Shown: positions 58,990 through 64,000 of the stretch, one piece after another
How positions within the stretch are numbered: the first letter of the stretch is position 1
Layout: each line of letters begins with the position of its first letter
Assembly: GCA_001314805.1 (NCBI GenBank)
Contig: LJSY01000007.1
Coordinates: 23,358 to 87,357 of the forward strand
Length of the DNA: 64,000 nucleotides
Direction of reading: 5' to 3'
Origin: Rhodobacteraceae bacterium HLUCCO18
GTDB lineage: Bacteria > Pseudomonadota > Alphaproteobacteria > Rhodobacterales > Rhodobacteraceae
Notes under the pieces: generated by a model
What the model was told of the DNA's origin: nothing
What the model saw: the letters and a program-made list of their open reading frames with translations, nothing else
Databases searched by the model: none
Translations under genes and position numbers: made by a program

Positions 58990-61900
58990 TGCGCGGTCTC
59001 GTCCTTGCCATCCTGTGTGCCGTCACGCTCGCCCATCCGCTCCAAGCGCAGGAGGACGATGACCGCGGCCGGTTGATCCGGCTGATCGAGTCGCAACTGT
59101 CCGAGGGTGAGAACCGGCAGGTCCGCATCGACGGCTTTCGCGGCGCGCTGTCGTCCGAGGCGTCGCTCGACCGGCTGAGCATCTCGGACGCGGATGGGGA
59201 GTGGCTGATCCTCGAGGATGCGCGGCTCAACTGGCGGCGTCTGGCGCTGCTGTCTGGCGCGCTGGAGGTCGATGCGCTGACTGCGGAACGGTTGACGGTC
59301 GTCCGGCCACCCCTGCCCCCCGAAGGCCCCGACCTGCCCGCGCTGGAGGCCACGCCCTTCGCCCTTCCCGACCTTCCCGTGAGCATCAATATCGGCGAGA
59401 TCGCGATCGCCGAGGTGGAGCTTGGCGAACCGATCATCGGCATTCCCGCCACCCTGTCCGTCGCGGGTTCCGCGCAGCTCGCGGGCGGGTCGGGCAGCGC
59501 CGATCTCCGGATGGAACGGCTGGACGGTGCGGAGGGGACCTTCGTCCTCGATGCCGGCTTCGACAACGCGACGCGCGTTCTGGACATCGACCTGCTGCTC
59601 GACGAGGGCGAGGGCGGCCTCGCAGCGGAGCTTCTGAACATCCCCGACACACCGGCCCTGCGCCTCGCGATCGCGGGCGAAGGCCCGCTGGAGGATATCG
59701 AGGTCGACCTCGGTCTGGCGACGGATGACGTCGAGCGGGTCGACGGTGTGCTGCGCAGTTCGGTGATGGAGGGCGACGCCGGCCAGCGCATCGTGATCGA
59801 CATCGCCGGCGACCTCCAGCCGCTGGTGGAGGCGCAATACCGGCCATTCTTCGGTGGCGAGAGCACCCTGTCGGCTCGCGTGGAACGTCCCGAGGACGGA
59901 TCGACCCGACTGAGCGACTTGAACCTTGCCACCGCGGCGGTGCTTCTGGAGGGCGGCGTCACGCTCGATGCGCAAAACCGTCCGAGTTTCATCGAGATCA
60001 CGGGGCACATAGAACCGCCCGGTGGAGCGGAACGAATACTGCTGCCGGTGCCCGGTGCGGCGACCAGTCTGCAGGCGGCCGACTTGAGCGTGAGTTTCGA
60101 TGCGGCCACGGGCGACACCTTCGTGCTGTCGGCTGCGCTCGACGCTCTGGATGTCGATGACTTCGCGATAGATGCGGCACAGATCGAGGCCATGGGCCGG
60201 ATCACGCCCTCCGACACCGGTATCGCCGGGGTCACCGCCGATCTCGAGGTCGGCCTGACCGGCATGGCGCACACGGACCCGGATCTGAACGAGGCCATCG
60301 GCACCACGACGTCCTTCAGCACAAGTGTGGACTGGTCCCGGGATGCGCCGCTCCGTCTGAGCGAGATCACATTGGCCGCCGGAAACCTCTCGGCCACGGG
60401 CGACGTCTCCGCACGGCTGGAGGAGGCGACGCTTCCGGTGGATTTTGACCTCGAGGCGGAGGCTGCGGACCTCTCGCGCTTCTCGGCGCTGAGCGGTCAG
60501 CGCCTCTCCGGTTCCTTGGAGGCGGACTTTTCCGGCAGCACCGAGGCGCTGTCCGGCGCGTTCGATATCCGCCTTGCGGGCAACGCGCGGGATCTGCGCG
60601 CCGATCCGGCGGTTCCGGCGGCGTTACTTGCCGGCGAAACACGTCTCGATCTGCAGGCGTCGCGCGACACCGAGGGCGTGCGCATCGACGCGCTGACCGT
60701 CGACGGGACCCAGATCGCCCTCGATGCATCGGGGGATCTGTCGTCGCAGGGCGGCGGGCTTTCCGCGACGGCGCGCCTTGCGAACCTCGGACTCTTCACC
60801 TCCGCCGTCAGCGGCCCCGCCAGCATCACCGCCGAGATCGCCAGCGCGACCGAGGGCTGGACCGTCGATGCCACGCTCGACGGGCCGGGCGGGATCAGGG
60901 CGCAGACTGACGGGCGCGTGGGCCTTTCGGGTGGGCGCGTGGATCTCAGGGCCGTCGGATCGCTGCCGCTGGCGCTGGCCAACCAGTTCATCGCACCCCA
61001 ATCCCTGAACGGGCAGTTGAGTTTCGATCTCGGCGTTCAGGGCGAACCGGGCCTCAACGCGGTGTCTGGACGGCTCTCGACCAGCGGCGCACGACTCGTC
61101 GCCCCGACGTTCCGCATCGCCCTCGACGATGTCGCGCTCGACGCGTCGCTCAACGGCGGGCGGCTCGACCTCGATGGGGGCGCCGCCGTATCCTCCGGGG
61201 GCCGTATCGGGCTGGGCGGAAGGATCGATCTGGGCGGTCCGGGCATGCCGGGCGGGATCGACATAACGCTCGACGCCGTGCGCCTCGTCGATCCAACCCT
61301 TTACGAAGTGCTCGTCGCACGGGGAAACCTGTCCGTCACCGGGCCGCTTGCGCAGGCCCCACGCCTTGGCGGACAAATCGACCTCGGCCCCTCGGAGCTG
61401 CGGGTGCCCGAAGCCGGACTTGGCGCCGCACCGCCGATCCCGGAAATCGCCCACGTGGGGGAGACTGCCGCAGAACGCCGGACCCGCGAGGCGGCGGGAC
61501 TTCTGGCCTCGCAGACAGATTCGGGCGGCTCCGGCGCAATCGGTCTCGACCTCGAGATCAACGCACCCGGCCGGATCTTCCTGCGTGGGCGCGGGATCGA
61601 CGCCGAGTTCGGCGGCGCGATCCGCATCACCGGCACCTCCGCCGCCGTCATTCCAGCTGGCCAGTTCGATCTGATCCGGGGCCGCATCTCGATCCTCGGT
61701 ACGCGGCTCGACCTCACGGAAGGCTCCGCGACGCTTCAGGGCGATTTCGATCCGTTCCTGCGTCTGCGCGCCGAAAGCCGGGCGGGCGCCTATCGGATCA
61801 TCTTCTCTGTCGAAGGTCCGGCCTCCGCGCCCGAGATATCGCTCAGCTCCGATCCCTTCCTGCCCGAGGACGAGATCCTCGCGCAGCTCCTGTTCGGGCG

Positions 61901-62234
61901 GTCGGTGTCGGCGCTGTCCCCGGTGCAGCTTCTGCAACTGGCCGACGCGGCGAGCTCACTGGCGGGGGGGAGCACCGATGGCGGTCTTCTGTCGAACATC
62001 CGCGAGGGGCTGGGGCTGGATGACCTCGACCTTCAGACCGATGAGGAAGGCAACGCCGCGGTGCGCGCCGGGCGCTATCTGTCGGACAACATCTATACCG
62101 ATGTGACCATCGGCGCGGAGGGCGAAAGCGAGCTGTCGCTCAACATCGACCTGACCCCGGACATCACCGCGCGCGGCAGTTTTTCATCGGACGGCAGCAG
62201 CGGCCTCGGCGTGTTCTTCGAGCGCGATTACTGA
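58989..62234 (+). CDS. tamB: Translocation and assembly module protein TamB
   Basis: A 1,081-aa AsmA-like bridge protein. An N-terminal signal anchor (LVLAILCAVTLAHP) is followed by a very long repetitive beta-groove built of Gly/Leu/Asp-rich strands. The C-terminal TamB (DUF490) domain follows, with AQLLFGRSVSALSPVQLLQLA and the typical end VFFERDY. It spans the periplasm and works with TamA. It is translationally coupled to tamA. A stem-loop follows, then the tRNA-Leu gene. Confidence 0.93.
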   Translation: MRGLVLAILCAVTLAHPLQAQEDDDRGRLIRLIESQLSEGENRQVRIDGFRGALSSEASLDRLSISDADGEWLILEDARLNWRRLALLSGALEVDALTAERLTVVRPPLPPEGPDLPALEATPFALPDLPVSINIGEIAIAEVELGEPIIGIPATLSVAGSAQLAGGSGSADLRMERLDGAEGTFVLDAGFDNATRVLDIDLLLDEGEGGLAAELLNIPDTPALRLAIAGEGPLEDIEVDLGLATDDVERVDGVLRSSVMEGDAGQRIVIDIAGDLQPLVEAQYRPFFGGESTLSARVERPEDGSTRLSDLNLATAAVLLEGGVTLDAQNRPSFIEITGHIEPPGGAERILLPVPGAATSLQAADLSVSFDAATGDTFVLSAALDALDVDDFAIDAAQIEAMGRITPSDTGIAGVTADLEVGLTGMAHTDPDLNEAIGTTTSFSTSVDWSRDAPLRLSEITLAAGNLSATGDVSARLEEATLPVDFDLEAEAADLSRFSALSGQRLSGSLEADFSGSTEALSGAFDIRLAGNARDLRADPAVPAALLAGETRLDLQASRDTEGVRIDALTVDGTQIALDASGDLSSQGGGLSATARLANLGLFTSAVSGPASITAEIASATEGWTVDATLDGPGGIRAQTDGRVGLSGGRVDLRAVGSLPLALANQFIAPQSLNGQLSFDLGVQGEPGLNAVSGRLSTSGARLVAPTFRIALDDVALDASLNGGRLDLDGGAAVSSGGRIGLGGRIDLGGPGMPGGIDITLDAVRLVDPTLYEVLVARGNLSVTGPLAQAPRLGGQIDLGPSELRVPEAGLGAAPPIPEIAHVGETAAERRTREAAGLLASQTDSGGSGAIGLDLEINAPGRIFLRGRGIDAEFGGAIRITGTSAAVIPAGQFDLIRGRISILGTRLDLTEGSATLQGDFDPFLRLRAESRAGAYRIIFSVEGPASAPEISLSSDPFLPEDEILAQLLFGRSVSALSPVQLLQLADAASSLAGGSTDGGLLSNIREGLGLDDLDLQTDEEGNAAVRAGRYLSDNIYTDVTIGAEGESELSLNIDLTPDITARGSFSSDGSSGLGVFFERDY

Positions 62235-62247
62235 CCGCTTGCCGGAT

Positions 62248-62267
62248 TGCCGCGACGGCGCGCGGCA
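62248..62267 (+). terminator. Hairpin after tamB
   Basis: TGCCGCG and CGCGGCA form a seven-pair stem around ACGGCG, 14 bases after the tamB stop and just before the tRNA promoter. No long T-run follows, so it is a probable but weak terminator. Confidence 0.5.
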
Positions 62268-62272
62268 GCTTG

Positions 62273-62301
62273 TTGACACGTCCCCGACCCCGCGATATCA
62301 G
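62273..62301 (+). promoter_or_regulatory. Promoter of tRNA-Leu
   Basis: TTGACA and TATCAG are separated by exactly 17 bases, and the tRNA begins 17 bases after the -10 box. This is the clearest sigma-70-type promoter in the window. Confidence 0.8.
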
Positions 62302-62318
62302 CCGCATCCACGACACCT

Positions 62319-62405
<87 letters not shown>

Positions 62406-62507
62406 TAATCCCGAACGAAATCAAAGATTTCCGGGGGTCGCACGTCGGATCACTACACATTCGCTACACAGATGCGGAGTGCAGTGATCGTGCAACTCGT
62501 TGTGAAC

Positions 62508-63845
62508 ATGGAATACTTGGCGCAAGATTCGAGGTCTGGACGCTACCGTTACAGGCGTCGTGTCCCCGGTGAACTCATCAAGCTGATCGGCAAACGCGAG
62601 TTCTCGATCTCGCTCAAGACCACAGACCAGCGGCTGGCCCTTGAGCGGTACGACCGCGTACATCGCGAAGTCGAGTTGGAGATCGAGGCAGCTCGGGCCA
62701 TCGATCCAGTGGATGCCAATCACAGGGCAACACTGCAGACTCTGAGAAAGCATGATCTGGTCGCACCGACCCTGAAGTCGCTCGCGCCCGTGACGTTCCA
62801 GGCTGATCCCGAGACGTTCAAGAAGTTCACCGATGCGGCCCTTCGCGCCCCCGATCATGAGTTCGACCGGATCGTCGAAGCCAAGTTCTTCGGGGTTCAG
62901 GAGCCGCCACTGCGCCTGTCCAAGGCCACACAAGCCTATCTCGACGAACACCGCGATGGAGACAACGAGAACGACCTGCGAAAGCAGACGAAGCTCGTTG
63001 TCGATCTTGTCAAGGAAGTGACCAAGGAGTCGGACCCGCTCGTCGAGGCCATCGACATCGATGTGGCCTATGCTTTCCGCGACGCCATGCGGGCCAAGGG
63101 ATCAGCTCGCGGCACCATCAAGCGCCGGATCAACACCATCCGCGCGCTTCTGAACTTCGCGAAGCAGCGGTTTCAACTGACGGGCTATGTGAACCCGTTC
63201 AGCGGCCTCGACGTCCCCAAGACCGCCTCGGATCGCCGCGCGAAAGACAGTCGATTGCCTCTGACGGTCGAAGAGATCAAACGGTGCAATCCGTTCGTGA
63301 TGGCGAAGAATGCCGACATCGCCGATCTCTGGATCATGATGATGTTCACCGGGGCAAGACCTCGGGAGCTTCTCGGTCTGGAATGGCAAGACGTCGATCT
63401 CGACCACGATGTTCCGCATGTCATCATCCGTCCGAACGCGATCAGAGGGGTCAAGACGGACACCTCTGTCCGCAAGGTCCCTTTGGTCGGCAAGGCTCTC
63501 GAAGTCGCGCGCTCACGCGCCAAGCAAACGGCGAAGCAAGCACATGGAGCGGTACCAGTCTTCCCCCGGTATGCGTCCACAAGCGGGTACAACACTGCCT
63601 CGAACCTCATGACGAAGGCGATGAAGCAAGCGGGCGTGTGGGAGCGGATCACGAAAGTCCCCTATTCCTTGCGGCACTCGCACAAGGATTGGATGCGGAG
63701 GGTCGCGCCCGAGTATTGGGTCAACCTGATCCACGGACACGCGCAAGGCGGGATCGCGGGCAACTATGGTGGGGACGATATGCTTGACCAGCTAGCGCGC
63801 TACGTAGAGCAAGCCTGTCGAAGCGCAGGGGTATGGGAGCTCTAG
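62508..63845 (+). CDS. Tyrosine-type site-specific integrase
   Basis: A 445-aa phage/island integrase. An N-terminal arm-binding region (MEYLAQDSRSGRYRYRRR) is followed by a SAM-like core-binding domain (about 135-240) and a catalytic domain. The catalytic Arg is about R285 in MMFTGARPRELLGLEW. The box II Arg is in PYSLRHSHKDW, with Tyr where the first His is usual; the His of LIHGHAQGG and the nucleophile Tyr of AGNYGG follow. The ATG at 62508 starts the conserved part; one 12 codons upstream is possible. It integrates an element at the adjacent tRNA-Leu. Confidence 0.92.
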   Translation: MEYLAQDSRSGRYRYRRRVPGELIKLIGKREFSISLKTTDQRLALERYDRVHREVELEIEAARAIDPVDANHRATLQTLRKHDLVAPTLKSLAPVTFQADPETFKKFTDAALRAPDHEFDRIVEAKFFGVQEPPLRLSKATQAYLDEHRDGDNENDLRKQTKLVVDLVKEVTKESDPLVEAIDIDVAYAFRDAMRAKGSARGTIKRRINTIRALLNFAKQRFQLTGYVNPFSGLDVPKTASDRRAKDSRLPLTVEEIKRCNPFVMAKNADIADLWIMMMFTGARPRELLGLEWQDVDLDHDVPHVIIRPNAIRGVKTDTSVRKVPLVGKALEVARSRAKQTAKQAHGAVPVFPRYASTSGYNTASNLMTKAMKQAGVWERITKVPYSLRHSHKDWMRRVAPEYWVNLIHGHAQGGIAGNYGGDDMLDQLARYVEQACRSAGVWEL

Positions 63846-64000
63846 GCGACACATCATCTTGTTGAGGTGAAGTGGGAGTTATGCTAGATTTGGTCCGTTC
63901 GACTCAGCTTCGGCCCCAGGTCCTTCGACGCTGGTGGTGCGGAGGCTGAGCACCGATCCGGGTTCTCCGGTGAGGTGCGGATCGTCGCGGAAGCTCAAGG
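63846..64000. other. Terminal 155 bp after the integrase, possible start of a transposase reading frame
   Basis: No complete gene. One forward frame open to the window end reads FSGEVRIVAEAQ, which resembles the start of the helix-turn-helix of IS66/IS3-type transposase subunits (RRxWSxEEKxRIVAE). Too little is present to call it. Confidence 0.25.

Overview
The window looks like chromosomal DNA of an alphaproteobacterium, most likely a marine Rhodobacteraceae/Roseobacter-type organism. Supporting signs are the high G+C content, an alphaproteobacterial-type LexA box (GTTC-N7-GTTC) in front of imuB, a serC leader-like structure, an invasion-associated-locus-B-type protein, a Hint-domain protein, an NDUFA9-like protein and an alphaproteobacterial-type SerC. 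Nearly all of it is dense core-genome coding sequence. Many neighbouring genes overlap by ATGA, GTGA or TGATG junctions.

Layout, left to right. (1) 1-6.7 kb: 3' end of smc, a small secreted protein, a lytic transglycosylase, cobD-cobC (cobamide side chain), a glutathionyl-hydroquinone-reductase-like protein and a CGNR zinc-finger protein. (2) 6.9-10.3 kb: a small conserved protein, then dgcN-dgcA and a D-amino-acid transaminase, a compact D-amino-acid (D-glutamate) module. (3) 10.5-12.8 kb: imuB, without imuA or dnaE2 beside it, behind a perfect LexA box, divergent from a MOSC gene. (4) 12.8-17.5 kb: a second lytic transglycosylase, rnr and a methyltransferase. (5) 17.6-20 kb: paaI-paaK-tetR. 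(6) 20.3-24.8 kb: mtgA, a GST, queG, an SDR, an L,D-transpeptidase lipoprotein and a 60-aa secreted/membrane peptide. (7) 24.8-30 kb: rlmN, an IalB-like protein, asparaginase and a hybrid histidine kinase. (8) 30-35 kb: thiolase, serA, serC with a structured leader, and a MarR regulator. (9) 35.1-35.5 kb: wreck of a 5-oxoprolinase/hydantoinase gene reduced to its two ends. (10) 35.7-41 kb: a cobalamin riboswitch driving btuB-btuF-btuC-btuD-cbiZ. (11) 41-48 kb: LolD-like ATPase, FtsX-like permease, PNPOx-like protein, a membrane alpha/beta hydrolase, serB and a Hint protein. (12) 48-55 kb: gltB, a secreted protein and gltD in one operon. (13) 55-62.2 kb: uppP, an NDUFA9-like protein and tamA-tamB. 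(14) 62.3 kb to the end: tRNA-Leu(CAG) followed by a tyrosine integrase, the left edge of an integrated element that runs off the window.

Functional themes are cobamide import, salvage and synthesis; serine synthesis (serA, serC, serB); glutamate synthesis and D-glutamate handling; peptidoglycan and envelope work (two lytic transglycosylases, MtgA, L,D-transpeptidase, UppP, TamAB); and an SOS polymerase. I found no CRISPR array, no complete insertion sequence, no rRNA and no obvious defence island. The most interesting loose ends are the isolated LexA-controlled imuB, the dgcN-dgcA-dat cluster, the gltD-secreted protein-gltB arrangement with three stacked hairpins, a family of hairpin-plus-tail intergenic repeats, a recurring TTCGGTCGAA palindromic motif, and the tRNA-Leu integration site whose cargo lies beyond the window.
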